32,527 nucleotides of DNA, taken from an uncultured Porphyromonadaceae bacterium (GTDB lineage Bacteria > Bacteroidota > Bacteroidia > Bacteroidales > Muribaculaceae). Both the position numbers and the translations under genes were made by a program. Below the pieces are notes generated by a model that saw only the letters and a list, made by a program, of their open reading frames with translations, was not told where the DNA came from and did not search any database. Below are positions 23,713 through 31,740 of the stretch, piece by piece. The stretch spans positions 1-32,527 of the forward strand of contig URMA01000030.1 of assembly GCA_900548875.1 (NCBI GenBank). The letters are read 5' to 3'. Positions within the stretch are counted from its first letter, which is position 1. Every line of letters begins with the position of its first letter.

Positions 23713-24825
23713 CTACAAAACGTCTTCTACTGGTGTGTAAGGCAGGTTCCATGCTTCGGCTACGCCTTTGTAAACCACCTTACCGTTGACAACATTCAAG
23801 CCTTCGAGCAATTCTTTGTTTTCCTTGCAAGCCTTGCGCCATCCTTTGTCGGCAAGTTGCAGCACATAAGGAAGTGTCGCATTGGTCAAGCCAAACGTAG
23901 ATGTACGGGCCACTGCACCCGGAATGTTGGCAACGCAATAGTGTACGATGCCGTCCACTTCGTAAATCGGATCCTGATGAGTTGTCGGGTGTGAAGTTTC
24001 AAAACATCCGCCCTGGTCGATAGCAACATCGACCATCACGGTGCCTTTCTGCATCAGTTTCAGCATATCGCGAGTGACAAGCTTCGGAGCTTTTGCACCC
24101 GGAATCAGCACTGAACCGATAACAAGGTCGGCCTGCTTCAATTCTTCGCAAATATTAAATTTGTTAGACATCAAAGTCTTCACGTTCTTTGGCATTACAT
24201 CGTGCAAGTAAGTAAGCCGTGGGATGGAGATATCGCAAATCGTGACATCCGCACCAGTTCCGGCAGCCGTATAGGCAGCAGCTGTACCCACAACACCGGC
24301 ACCGATAACAAGCACCTTAGCCGGCTTAACACCCGGGATACCGCCGAGCAATACGCCCTTACCTCCATGATGACGTTCGAGGAAATACATACCTTCCTGA
24401 ACTGACATACGTCCAGCCACTTCCGACATCGGAATCAACAGCGGCAACGTATGGTCGGCACGGCGAACCGTTTCATATGCACAGCATACAGAACCGTTTT
24501 CAACCATAGCGTGAGTCAACGGCTCGCTGCTTGCAAAGTGGAAATAAGTAAACAGTAACTGATCCTTGCGGATTAGTTTATATTCGGCCTCAATAGGCTC
24601 TTTCACTTTTACAATCATTTCGGCAATGCCGTAAACTTCTTCAATGGTAGGAAGAATTTTTGCTCCGGCATTGACATAATCCTCGTCACAAAATCCGCTT
24701 CCGTTTCCGGCAGTGGCTTGTACATAAACTACATGTCCGCGATTCACAAGTTCGTGAACACCGGCGGGCGTCATAGCGACACGATTTTCGCTATTTTTGA
24801 TTTCTTTGGGAATTCCAATAATCAT
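23713..24825 (-). CDS. ald: Alanine dehydrogenase
   Basis: The 370-residue cytoplasmic enzyme interconverts L-alanine with pyruvate plus ammonia using NAD. It matches the family along its whole length: MIIGIPKEIK at the start with substrate-binding Arg15, Lys75 (VKVKEP) and catalytic His96 (YFHFAS), then the NAD loop VIGAGVVGTAAA and the Asp of MVDVAIDQGG. The length is normal. A small membrane protein gene lies 43 nt upstream on the same strand, so the two may be cotranscribed from the promoter at 25230-25237; I see no consensus promoter of its own. Confidence 0.95.
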   Translation of the reverse strand: MIIGIPKEIKNSENRVAMTPAGVHELVNRGHVVYVQATAGNGSGFCDEDYVNAGAKILPTIEEVYGIAEMIVKVKEPIEAEYKLIRKDQLLFTYFHFASSEPLTHAMVENGSVCCAYETVRRADHTLPLLIPMSEVAGRMSVQEGMYFLERHHGGKGVLLGGIPGVKPAKVLVIGAGVVGTAAAYTAAGTGADVTICDISIPRLTYLHDVMPKNVKTLMSNKFNICEELKQADLVIGSVLIPGAKAPKLVTRDMLKLMQKGTVMVDVAIDQGGCFETSHPTTHQDPIYEVDGIVHYCVANIPGAVARTSTFGLTNATLPYVLQLADKGWRKACKENKELLEGLNVVNGKVVYKGVAEAWNLPYTPVEDVL

Positions 24826-24868
24826 CGCTTTGTGTTTTAAGTGGTTTTATGTTAAATTCTTAAAGGTT

Positions 24869-25162
24869 TCATATCAGCAATGCCGCTCCGTAGGAAAGCC
24901 ACATAATGACAAGAAGCACATATGTTATTTCTTTACGGATAGGATAGCATTTATATGCAAGATATCCACAGGCAATCATGTAGACCGGAAACATTACCAA
25001 CAACAACCAGGTACTGTCGTCGCGGCTGGCAAAATCATATTCCATCATAAGAAAAGGCCATCCCACCACCGGTAGCACACTTATCGTAACCAGTACAATC
25101 AGCCACACAGGCCTTTTGGGAATGCTGTCGTCTTTTTTTGATAATGTCTTGTGTCTTGTCAT
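24869..25162 (-). CDS. Small three-helix membrane protein
   Basis: The 97-residue protein has three hydrophobic segments (about residues 18-36, 51-69 and 79-96) after a basic, hydrophilic N-terminus, so the N-terminus should be cytoplasmic. I do not recognise a family. It is 43 nt upstream of ald on the same strand and has a -7 element upstream at 25230-25237. Confidence 0.55.
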   Translation of the reverse strand: MTRHKTLSKKDDSIPKRPVWLIVLVTISVLPVVGWPFLMMEYDFASRDDSTWLLLVMFPVYMIACGYLAYKCYPIRKEITYVLLVIMWLSYGAALLI

Positions 25163-25229
25163 AGTCTGCGGTCATTTTTTCGACTACGTTTCTTCGCGCT
25201 GTCATACAGCTTGAACCGTTAGTCAATCA

Positions 25230-25237
25230 CAAATATA
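25230..25237 (-). promoter_or_regulatory. -7 element for the small membrane protein (and probably ald)
   Basis: The minus strand reads TATATTTG, giving a leader of about 60 nt before the ATG at 25162. No clear -33 element. Confidence 0.5.
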
Positions 25238-25404
25238 CAATGAAGAAAGTTTTCTATAAAAATAATTTTCAAGAAAAATTTACGGCAGCTTTACGAATTA
25301 ACATTTAGAAAAGCTTTTTCAAATTTACATACATATATTTACTCTTACATCAGCAACAACGCCAAATTCACCCTGCAAATACAGCCCAATCAAAAAAAAT
25401 AGCT

Positions 25405-25412
25405 TACCTTTG
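25405..25412 (+). promoter_or_regulatory. -7 element for panB
   Basis: TACCTTTG matches TAnnTTTG, 29 nt before the panB ATG at 25442. Confidence 0.6.
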
Positions 25413-25441
25413 CCTCAATTATCAACAATTTATACCAAATT

Positions 25442-26260
25442 ATGTCAACTTACACAGAAGACAAGAGAAAAGTGACAACTCGCCGCCTTATTGAAATGAA
25501 GCAGCGAGGAGAAAAAATCTCAATGCTGACAGCCTATGACTATTCAATGGCTAAACTCATCGATGGCGCCGGGATGGACGTAATTCTCGTGGGTGATTCA
25601 GCATCTAATGTCATGGCAGGAAATGTCACAACACTTCCGATGACACTCGACCAAATGATTTACCACGGAAAATCGGTCATGCGTGCTGTAACACGCGCGC
25701 TGGTTGTGGTCGACATGCCGTTCGGTACCTACCAGGGCAACTCGAAAGAAGCTCTTTCGTCTGCCATCCGCATCATGAAAGAGACCCATGCCGACTGCAT
25801 CAAGCTCGAAGGCGGATCGGAAGTCCGTGAATCCATCGAACGTATTCTCAGCGCAGGAATTCCTGTCATGGGACACCTGGGACTGACCCCGCAGTCAATC
25901 AACAAATTCGGCTCCTACACTGTTCGTGCCCGCGAAGAAGCGGAAGCCAACAAACTGATAGAGGATGCCAAACTGCTGGAAGAAATCGGCTGTTTCGCCC
26001 TCGTTCTTGAGAAGATTCCGGCTGAACTCGCTACGAAGGTGGCTAAAATGCTCACTATTCCGGTTATTGGAATCGGTGCCGGAAGAGGTTGTGACGGGCA
26101 AGTACTGGTGATGCACGACATGCTCGGCATCAACAAGGGATTCTCTCCGCGTTTCCTCCGTCGCTATGCCGATCTGGGAACCATCATCAACGATGCCGTT
26201 GCCAAATACATCGACGACGTAAAAACCGGCGACTTCCCCAACGAAAAGGAACAATACTAA
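25442..26260 (+). CDS. panB: 3-methyl-2-oxobutanoate hydroxymethyltransferase
   Basis: PanB transfers a hydroxymethyl group from 5,10-methylene-tetrahydrofolate to 2-oxoisovalerate to give ketopantoate, the first committed step of pantothenate and CoA synthesis. The 272-residue product has the family's TIM-barrel features: MLTAYDYSMAKLIDGAG, metal-binding LVGDSAS (Asp51), the DMPFGTYQ strand, GHLGLTPQS and the catalytic-Glu segment LEKIPAELA, then IGIGAGRGCDGQVLVMHDMLG. It is the usual length. It is monocistronic with its own promoter and a very strong terminator. Confidence 0.96.
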   Translation: MSTYTEDKRKVTTRRLIEMKQRGEKISMLTAYDYSMAKLIDGAGMDVILVGDSASNVMAGNVTTLPMTLDQMIYHGKSVMRAVTRALVVVDMPFGTYQGNSKEALSSAIRIMKETHADCIKLEGGSEVRESIERILSAGIPVMGHLGLTPQSINKFGSYTVRAREEAEANKLIEDAKLLEEIGCFALVLEKIPAELATKVAKMLTIPVIGIGAGRGCDGQVLVMHDMLGINKGFSPRFLRRYADLGTIINDAVAKYIDDVKTGDFPNEKEQY

Positions 26261-26283
26261 GCCACACGGCTTACACACGACAG

Positions 26284-26327
26284 AAAAAACGGTTGCAGAT
26301 CCATTACCGACTCTGCAACCGTTTTTT
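26284..26327 (+). terminator. Rho-independent terminator of panB
   Basis: A perfect 16-bp stem (26284-26299 with 26312-26327; core ACGGTTGCAGA) with a 12-nt loop ends in six T. Confidence 0.9.
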
Positions 26328-26370
26328 CATACCCCACACAGTCCCCGAAAACCGTAAACCCACAAAAAAA

Positions 26371-26395
26371 CGCGGCCGACTCAAAGCCGACCGCG
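26371..26395 (-). terminator. Terminator of the large secreted protein gene
   Basis: CGCGGCCGACT (26371-26381) pairs with AGCCGACCGCG (26385-26395), 11 pairs including two wobbles; on the minus strand seven T follow. Confidence 0.75.
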
Positions 26396-26422
26396 CATTT
26401 TGAATTTATTGTTTTTGTTCTA

Positions 26423-27958
26423 TTACTTTACCAATACTTTGCAAACTGTGTTGGCAGCTTTTACGATATAGAAACCGGCAGGAACATTCACTATGCTTTC
26501 GCCTGCAGCAACATTTACAGTTTCTACAGCCTGACCTGCAGCGTTGTAAACAACCACTGTGCAAGCTTCTGCAGCGTTGACAACGATACCGTTGGCAGTA
26601 GCAACAACTGTTGTAGCTTCAGCAACTGCATCGTTCACGCCAGAACCCGGTTCATTGAATGCGATAGGATAAGCCTGAATACCTGTATTGTAAACAGCAA
26701 CAGCACAAACAACGTCGTATTCACCTTCAGCAGGAGTTTCTACATTCCATGCCTTCTGATAGAAGAGTGACAAGCTACCAGTTGCATCTGTCACAACCTT
26801 ACCTGTTGCATCAACCTTACCTGTAACGACAACTACCTTGTTCAAGTCGGACAAAGTAATATCGCCGGCTTTCATAGCGATAGGATAAGTCGGTACGTTC
26901 TGAGTTGCCGGAGCAAATGTACTAGCTTCCGGATATTGCATTTCAGGAAGGCCGTTGAAGCTAGTGTATTCACCCATGATACCGGCTGGGATAATGTCAC
27001 CTACTTCATATTTAGGAACTTGGTTACCATAAATCAGCATTGCACCGCCTTCTGCATCCTTAACATAGAGGTTGCTTGCGTTCTGATAAGTTACAGTTAC
27101 AGGGAAAGCAAACTTATACATGATATTACCATCGTTAGCTTCACCTTCAGACTGGAACTCTGCAAGGCTTGAAACTTCAACCGGAGCAGCAATTGTATAA
27201 GTAGCCGATACTTTGTCACTGCTGTCGATACCGTCCTTCTTTGCATAAGCAGTGATTGTGTATGAACCAAGTTCACTCAATGCGATAGGAGTAGTGTATT
27301 CAGTTTCAGCTCCATCATTGATCTGATACATGATTTTAGCACCGTCAGTGTTGCAAGTAAGTTCTACATTCTTAGCAGTGTAATAAGTGCCTTCATCAAG
27401 ACCGAATTTAGGATTAGAGCATTTTGTAACTTCGCCTTCAGTATAAGTGATATTCAGGCTCATTACACGCAATTGCGGCAATTTGCCTGCCTGATTCTTG
27501 TTGCCTGTAACAGAAATAGTAGCCTCATTACCTGTCAATCCTGTCCAGTTTGCAGTCTTATCAGCATAAGAGAAAACAAATGAACCTTCAGAAACAGGAT
27601 ATGCAGAAGCATCGTCACCATAGTTCCATGTACCGCCGGCAAGCGTAAAATCAACGGCATTGATAGTTGCACCTTGAGGAGCTGTAATAGTCATAGAATT
27701 TTGAGCATACAGACGAATAGAACCTTCATCCTTGCCCGTTGTATTGTTAATATACTGATAATAAGCAGGGTCTGTAGAGCCACCATTCTTAGCGAAAGAG
27801 AAAGTAAAACCTTCAGCTTCAAAAGTTGTCACAACAACATTGCTATTACCACCCAACAAACCAGCGCAGGCATCCGGAAAAAGGACCGTCACTTCAGCTG
27901 CATTCATGGCGAACAAGCCAGAAACAGCCATTAAAGAAGAAAGTAATAATTTTTTCAT
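26423..27958 (-). CDS. Large secreted protein with chitobiase-type and type IX-like C-terminal domains
   Basis: The 511-residue protein has a signal peptide (residues 1-21, cleavage near MNAAEV). About residues 22-175 form a beta-rich domain; residues 180-258 (CSNPKFGLDEGTYYTAKNVE, then YTITAYAKKDG) match the chitobiase/beta-hexosaminidase C-terminal-type repeat. Residues 260-440 include an OB-like segment (NLYVKDAEGGAMLIYG, then YEVGDII). The last 70 residues (ANGIVVNAA, VVVYNAAGQAV, GFYIVKA, KVLVK) look like a type IX sorting domain, though less conserved than Porphyromonas ones. It would be exported through the outer membrane and anchored or released. No catalytic site is visible. Confidence 0.65.
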   Translation of the reverse strand: MKKLLLSSLMAVSGLFAMNAAEVTVLFPDACAGLLGGNSNVVVTTFEAEGFTFSFAKNGGSTDPAYYQYINNTTGKDEGSIRLYAQNSMTITAPQGATINAVDFTLAGGTWNYGDDASAYPVSEGSFVFSYADKTANWTGLTGNEATISVTGNKNQAGKLPQLRVMSLNITYTEGEVTKCSNPKFGLDEGTYYTAKNVELTCNTDGAKIMYQINDGAETEYTTPIALSELGSYTITAYAKKDGIDSSDKVSATYTIAAPVEVSSLAEFQSEGEANDGNIMYKFAFPVTVTYQNASNLYVKDAEGGAMLIYGNQVPKYEVGDIIPAGIMGEYTSFNGLPEMQYPEASTFAPATQNVPTYPIAMKAGDITLSDLNKVVVVTGKVDATGKVVTDATGSLSLFYQKAWNVETPAEGEYDVVCAVAVYNTGIQAYPIAFNEPGSGVNDAVAEATTVVATANGIVVNAAEACTVVVYNAAGQAVETVNVAAGESIVNVPAGFYIVKAANTVCKVLVK

Positions 27959-27987
27959 AAAATATGTTTTTTAAAAGAGTTAGACAA

Positions 27988-27995
27988 CAAAAATA
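27988..27995 (-). promoter_or_regulatory. -7 element for the large secreted protein gene
   Basis: The minus strand reads TATTTTTG, with a TTG 20 nt upstream of it. Transcription would start about 25 nt before the ATG at 27958. Confidence 0.55.
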
Positions 27996-28219
27996 TAAAC
28001 AAAATTTTAAAAAAACAACACCTAAAGAATTCATTTTCAACCTGCCAAAATTCGAAGAGTTCACAAGTATTCCAAAACGGATGCAACATGAAGAATTTAC
28101 TCTTCTTTTCATGCTTTTACGCAACATTTTCCATGTTTTTGCTGTCAAAATGCAGTTTATCACTTTTTTGTAACAATTGCCTAAAACATCATGAATGAAC
28201 CTAACGCTACAAAAAAACA

Positions 28220-28247
28220 GGACGCCTCCCTTCTCAGGAAGACGTCC
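28220..28247 (-). terminator. Terminator of the FKBP pair
   Basis: GGACG (28220-28224) pairs with CGTCC (28243-28247), continued inside with single mismatches (CT/AG, CCT/AGG); on the minus strand TGTTTTTTT follows. Confidence 0.75.
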
Positions 28248-28278
28248 CTTACATTATGGATTTCAAGATTGCTCTTTA

Positions 28279-29133
28279 TTATTCAGCCAAGCCTACAACC
28301 TCAACATCAAACACGAGAGTTTCGTTAGCTTTGATGCCGGCATAAGGTTGTCCGTCAACACCGTAAGCGAGGTCGCCAGGGATGTAGAGCACATAGTGTG
28401 CACCCGGTTTCATCATCATCAAACCTTCGCCAAAGCCCGGAACAACACCTGAAGGAGAGAATACGCGCGGTTCGTCGCCGCTTGCATCGAATTCCTTACC
28501 GTCGATGTGCTTGCCGGTATATTTCACTTTCACACGGTCAGAAGCCTTGATAGTTACGCCTTCGCCTTCAGCGATTACCTTGTAAACCAAACCGCTGGCA
28601 GTTTTCTTCAACGACGGGTCTTTCTTCATCTGTTCAGCGATGTAGGATTCACCTGCGTTTTTGTTGGCGATAGCTTCCGGAGACTTAGCCATCTTTTCTG
28701 TTTTGATTTTTTGAATCAATGCCATAACCTGAGCCTGAGCTTCTTGTGGAGATGCTACAGAGTCAGCCAAGAAAGCTTCCTTGAATGCAGCAAAAAGGAG
28801 AGCCTTGTCAATGTTGATGCTGTCCTGAGCGGCAAGACCTTGAAGCTGGCTTGTGATAGCCAAACCGATTTGCAGACCTTGGATATAAGACTTTTGAGTA
28901 GTGTCGGCAGCGAAAGCAACCTCCATACCCTTGATAATTTCTGCCTTGTCAAAAGTAAGACCTTCCGGAGCGTTTTTCAGTTCAGAACCCACACCATTAC
29001 CCCACATCTGGCCATAATAGTAAGCCAAAGAGTCTTCTTGAGTTTTCAAATCGCTTGTAGAACCTGCGTTGTCTTTACAGCCAACACCTGTCAACATCAG
29101 TGCAGCAGCACCTAATAAAAACAGTTTTTTCAT
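28279..29133 (-). CDS. FKBP-type peptidyl-prolyl isomerase, lipoprotein
   Basis: The 284-residue protein has a lipobox TGVGC (Cys19), so it is lipid-anchored and faces the periplasm. Residues 30-175 form the helical N-terminal dimerisation/chaperone region seen in FkpA and Mip. The C-terminal FKBP domain (about 190-284) has VKVKYTGKHIDGKEFD, the VVPGFGEGLMMMKPGA segment, YIPGDLAYG and the closing strand LVFDVEVV. It should speed prolyl isomerisation in envelope proteins. It lies 30 nt after the cytoplasmic FKBP gene, and the two share a promoter at 29866-29873. Confidence 0.92.
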   Translation of the reverse strand: MKKLFLLGAAALMLTGVGCKDNAGSTSDLKTQEDSLAYYYGQMWGNGVGSELKNAPEGLTFDKAEIIKGMEVAFAADTTQKSYIQGLQIGLAITSQLQGLAAQDSINIDKALLFAAFKEAFLADSVASPQEAQAQVMALIQKIKTEKMAKSPEAIANKNAGESYIAEQMKKDPSLKKTASGLVYKVIAEGEGVTIKASDRVKVKYTGKHIDGKEFDASGDEPRVFSPSGVVPGFGEGLMMMKPGAHYVLYIPGDLAYGVDGQPYAGIKANETLVFDVEVVGLAE

Positions 29134-29163
29134 AATTTCGTTTACTCTTATTTAGTTCATTTA

Positions 29164-29772
29164 TTATTTAATCACGCGCAATAACTGGACATCGAATATC
29201 AAAGTCGTGTCCGGACCAATCAGCCCGCCTGCACCGTTAGGACCGTAGGCAAGGTCAGAAGGTATATACAGACGCCACTTGTCGCCTTCGTGCATCAGCT
29301 GCAAGGCTTCCACCCAACCCGGAATCACCTGAGTTACGCCGAAAGTAGCCGGAACGCCACGCTCCACCGAACTGTCGAACACGGTTCCGTCGATAAGTTT
29401 TCCGGTGTAGTGCACTTCCACACGGTCGTTGGCTGTCGGCTGTGCACCGTTGCCCGACTCAAGCACTTCATATTGCAAACCGCTGGCGGTAGTCTTCACG
29501 CCCTCGCGCTTAGCATTTTCCGACAAGAAAGCTTCGCCTATTTCGCGGTTCTGCTTGGCTGCTTTCTGATTGGCTTCCTGCATTTCTTTTTCCAGTTGCA
29601 TGAAAAATGCCTGTACTGTCTGCTTTGCCTCGTCATAGGTCATTTCAGGCTTTTTGCCTTCATAAATTGCGGCAACACCGTTGGCGAAATCTTGCACATT
29701 GAGTTCCTTGATGCCCGAGCCCATGAAATTGTGGCCCATGCTCATGCCCAATGCATAGCTTAGTTTGTCCAT
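29164..29772 (-). CDS. FKBP-type peptidyl-prolyl isomerase, cytoplasmic FklB-like
   Basis: The 202-residue protein has no signal peptide and opens with MDKLSYALGMSMGHNF, the typical start of the FklB/Mip-type N-terminal helical domain. The FKBP domain (residues 112-202) has VEVHYTGKLIDGTVFDSS, VIPGWVEALQLMHEGDKWRLYIPSDLAYG and the final LIFDVQLL strand, with the aromatic active-site residues in place. It is the first gene of a two-gene unit with the lipoprotein homologue, 30 nt apart, so one mRNA supplies isomerases to both compartments. The two likely arose by duplication with gain of an export signal. Confidence 0.9.
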   Translation of the reverse strand: MDKLSYALGMSMGHNFMGSGIKELNVQDFANGVAAIYEGKKPEMTYDEAKQTVQAFFMQLEKEMQEANQKAAKQNREIGEAFLSENAKREGVKTTASGLQYEVLESGNGAQPTANDRVEVHYTGKLIDGTVFDSSVERGVPATFGVTQVIPGWVEALQLMHEGDKWRLYIPSDLAYGPNGAGGLIGPDTTLIFDVQLLRVIK

Positions 29773-29865
29773 TCTACAAATATCTAAAATTGTTTATACC
29801 ATCAGTTTGGCCGTTCCCCGAAACTTCTTTTCCGGATTACCGCCAAGCTGTACTTTTCCAAGCCA

Positions 29866-29873
29866 CAAAGGTA
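29866..29873 (-). promoter_or_regulatory. -7 element of the FKBP pair
   Basis: The minus strand reads TACCTTTG, giving a leader of about 85 nt before the ATG at 29772. The rest of 29773-30183 holds nothing else I can support. Confidence 0.55.
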
Positions 29874-30183
29874 TGGTTTTCTCTCTGTCAATTCACATTT
29901 TATTCATAAAAAAAACATAAAATCCGGCTTTTCTCCCGTAAAATAAATCCACCTTCTGCCCCATCTGTCTTTTTTCCTGCCATTTATCCTGCCTTTTTCA
30001 AAAATAATCACTAAATTAGGATGCACATTAACCCCAAATCCGTCATCGGGCTTTATGCTGATTTCACGCTGCTGTCAAGTAGTTTGATTTCCGGCTTTGC
30101 CGAAAATGTAGCGGGCCACATCGACAAGACACACTATCACCAGCCAAACTTTGTTGGGCGGTCAAATGACAGTTTCGGGTTAC

Positions 30184-30236
30184 AAACACATACGACCCTA
30201 CTATGAAAAATTAAAAACACATACGACTATGAAAAA
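30184..30236 (+). repeat. Imperfect tandem repeat of the start region of the next gene
   Basis: AAACACATACGAC followed by TATGAAAAA occurs twice: 30184-30210 (with CCTAC inserted between the two blocks) and 30215-30236. Each copy carries an ATG followed by AAA. The first copy ends after MKN at a TAA, and the second is the start of the 129-residue membrane protein. Confidence 0.7.
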
Positions 30237-30618
30237 GGAACTCATCTTCACTCTGTCGCTGCTGGAGTTCATCCTCGGCACAGGCTATCTCTACACCTCC
30301 TTCTTCAGTGCCGACAGCCGGCACGAATGGAACTGGTTCACGGCCATTCTTTCCATCGTCATGGTACTGTTCTTTGCCCTGCTGGCCCTACGGTTGCTGA
30401 CACCGCTGAAAATGAGAATGCTGAAATGGACCCACCATTGCCGCACACTCGAATACCGCACCCAGTTTCCCGTCGGCATTCTGCTGTTTTTCGGAACACT
30501 GGCCCTGCTGGCTGTCAACGAGTCGGCCGAAATGAAATACGTGTTTCTGGCGGCTTTCGGACTTTCGGTCCTCGGCAAGGCCATGGTCAGAAAATTCATG
30601 CACGAACACGTAAAATGA
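30229..30618 (+). CDS. Small four-helix membrane protein
   Basis: The 129-residue protein has hydrophobic segments at about residues 5-25, 38-57, 79-96 and 104-120, so it is an inner-membrane protein with both ends probably in the cytoplasm (basic tail RKFMHEHVK). I recognise no family. ATG 30229 is chosen over the in-frame one at 30151 because the A-rich context and the first hydrophobic segment start here. The preceding sequence repeats this start (30184-30210). It stands 50 nt before the M28-type gene, which has its own promoter. I see no consensus promoter for it; TAAATTAG at about 30012-30019 is a weak one. Confidence 0.55.
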   Translation: MKKELIFTLSLLEFILGTGYLYTSFFSADSRHEWNWFTAILSIVMVLFFALLALRLLTPLKMRMLKWTHHCRTLEYRTQFPVGILLFFGTLALLAVNESAEMKYVFLAAFGLSVLGKAMVRKFMHEHVK

Positions 30619-30639
30619 CCAACTTCCTGATTTTTTCGC

Positions 30640-30647
30640 TAATTTTG
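30640..30647 (+). promoter_or_regulatory. -7 element for the glutaminyl-cyclase-like gene
   Basis: TAATTTTG matches TAnnTTTG, 21 nt before the ATG at 30669. Confidence 0.6.
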
Positions 30648-30668
30648 GCAAATAATATTTTTTGAGCT

Positions 30669-31655
30669 ATGAATTTGCGAAACAATCTGATTATACTGGC
30701 AGCCGCATTGTTCTCCATGTCGGGCTGCGCCTCTTCGGCAACGAAAAAGACAGAAACCGCACAGCCGCAGGAAACGCAGGCGGCCGTACCGTCCATCCAG
30801 TTCAACGCCGACAGCGCCTACGCCTACGTAGCCGCACAATGCGCCTTCGGCGAACGGGTGCCCAACACCGAAGCCCACCGCAAATGCGGCGACTATCTGG
30901 CCAACGAGCTGCGCCGCCACGGTGCAAAAGTGACGGAACAGAACGCCGACCTGAAGGCGTTCGACGGCACCGTGCTGAAAGCCCGCAACATCGTCGGCGA
31001 ATTTTATCCCGACAAGCCCAACCGCATCCTGCTGCTGGCCCACTGGGACTGCCGCCCCTGGGCCGACCAGGACCCTGACCCCGACAACCGCCGGAAGCCC
31101 GTAATGGGAGCCAACGACGGAGCCAGCGGCGTAGGTGTCCTGCTGGAAATAGCCCGACTGCTGCAACAGCACGAACCGCAGGCAGGCATCGACATTCTCT
31201 TCACCGATGCCGAGGACTGGGGAGCGGCCGACGGCAGCGAAGAGTCGTGGGCGCTGGGCACACAACATTGGGTAAGCACACCCCACCGCAGCGGCTACAC
31301 CTATCCGTCGTTCGGCATTCTGCTGGACATGGTGGGCGACAAGGATGCCGTTTTTGCCCGGGAATATTTCTCGCAGGAATATGCCGGAAGCATCGTCGAC
31401 AAAGTGTGGGAGACAGCAGCTTCGCTGGGCTATTCCGACCGCTTTGTCAACCGGGAAGGAGGAGCCATGACCGACGACCACGTGTTTGTCATCAAAGCCG
31501 GCATCCCCTGTATCGACATCATTGACCAGCGCACGAATGCGCCCACCGGCTTCTGTCCGCAATGGCACACGACATTCGACACGATGGAACACATCGACCG
31601 CGGCACATTGAAAGCCGTCGGACAAACCCTCACCACTTTATTGCTCGGAAAATAG
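30669..31655 (+). CDS. M28-family lipoprotein, probable glutaminyl-peptide cyclotransferase
   Basis: The 328-residue protein has a lipobox MSGC (Cys20), so it is anchored in the envelope facing the periplasm. The M28 zinc-peptidase fold shows in LLAHWDCRPWAD (His125, Asp127), GANDGASGVGVLLE (zinc ligand Asp150), FTDAEDWG (acidic pair Glu182/Asp183) and QWHTTFDT (zinc ligand His300). This set and the single-zinc layout with MTDDHVFV fit the periplasmic glutaminyl cyclases of Porphyromonas and Prevotella, which convert N-terminal Gln to pyroglutamate on exported proteins. Many proteins here begin with Gln after cleavage (for example residues after VQG, APA, INA, LEA), so substrates would be abundant. 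An aminopeptidase role is the alternative. Confidence 0.82.
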   Translation: MNLRNNLIILAAALFSMSGCASSATKKTETAQPQETQAAVPSIQFNADSAYAYVAAQCAFGERVPNTEAHRKCGDYLANELRRHGAKVTEQNADLKAFDGTVLKARNIVGEFYPDKPNRILLLAHWDCRPWADQDPDPDNRRKPVMGANDGASGVGVLLEIARLLQQHEPQAGIDILFTDAEDWGAADGSEESWALGTQHWVSTPHRSGYTYPSFGILLDMVGDKDAVFAREYFSQEYAGSIVDKVWETAASLGYSDRFVNREGGAMTDDHVFVIKAGIPCIDIIDQRTNAPTGFCPQWHTTFDTMEHIDRGTLKAVGQTLTTLLLGK

Positions 31656-31721
31656 CTTTTTGAGTTAAAAAGGGTTTCTATCAGCAATATTTCCACCAAA
31701 AATCAGTAATTTCGCATATCG

Positions 31722-31729
31722 TAGATTTG
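31722..31729 (+). promoter_or_regulatory. -7 element for rpoN
   Basis: TAGATTTG matches TAnnTTTG, 11 nt before the rpoN ATG at 31741; a near match TAATTTCG lies at 31706-31713 and would give a slightly longer leader. Confidence 0.55.
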
Positions 31730-31740
31730 TAACACGAAAA

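Noticed and set aside
30021..30206. 61-codon plus-strand ORF in the gap before the small membrane protein
   Set aside because: No recognisable composition, no signal or domain, and its ATG sits only a couple of bases after the weak TAAATTAG element; probably chance.
30639..31625. Long minus-strand ORF opposite the M28 gene
   Set aside because: It is the antisense shadow of a well-supported gene with full catalytic motifs; its sequence has no recognisable domain.
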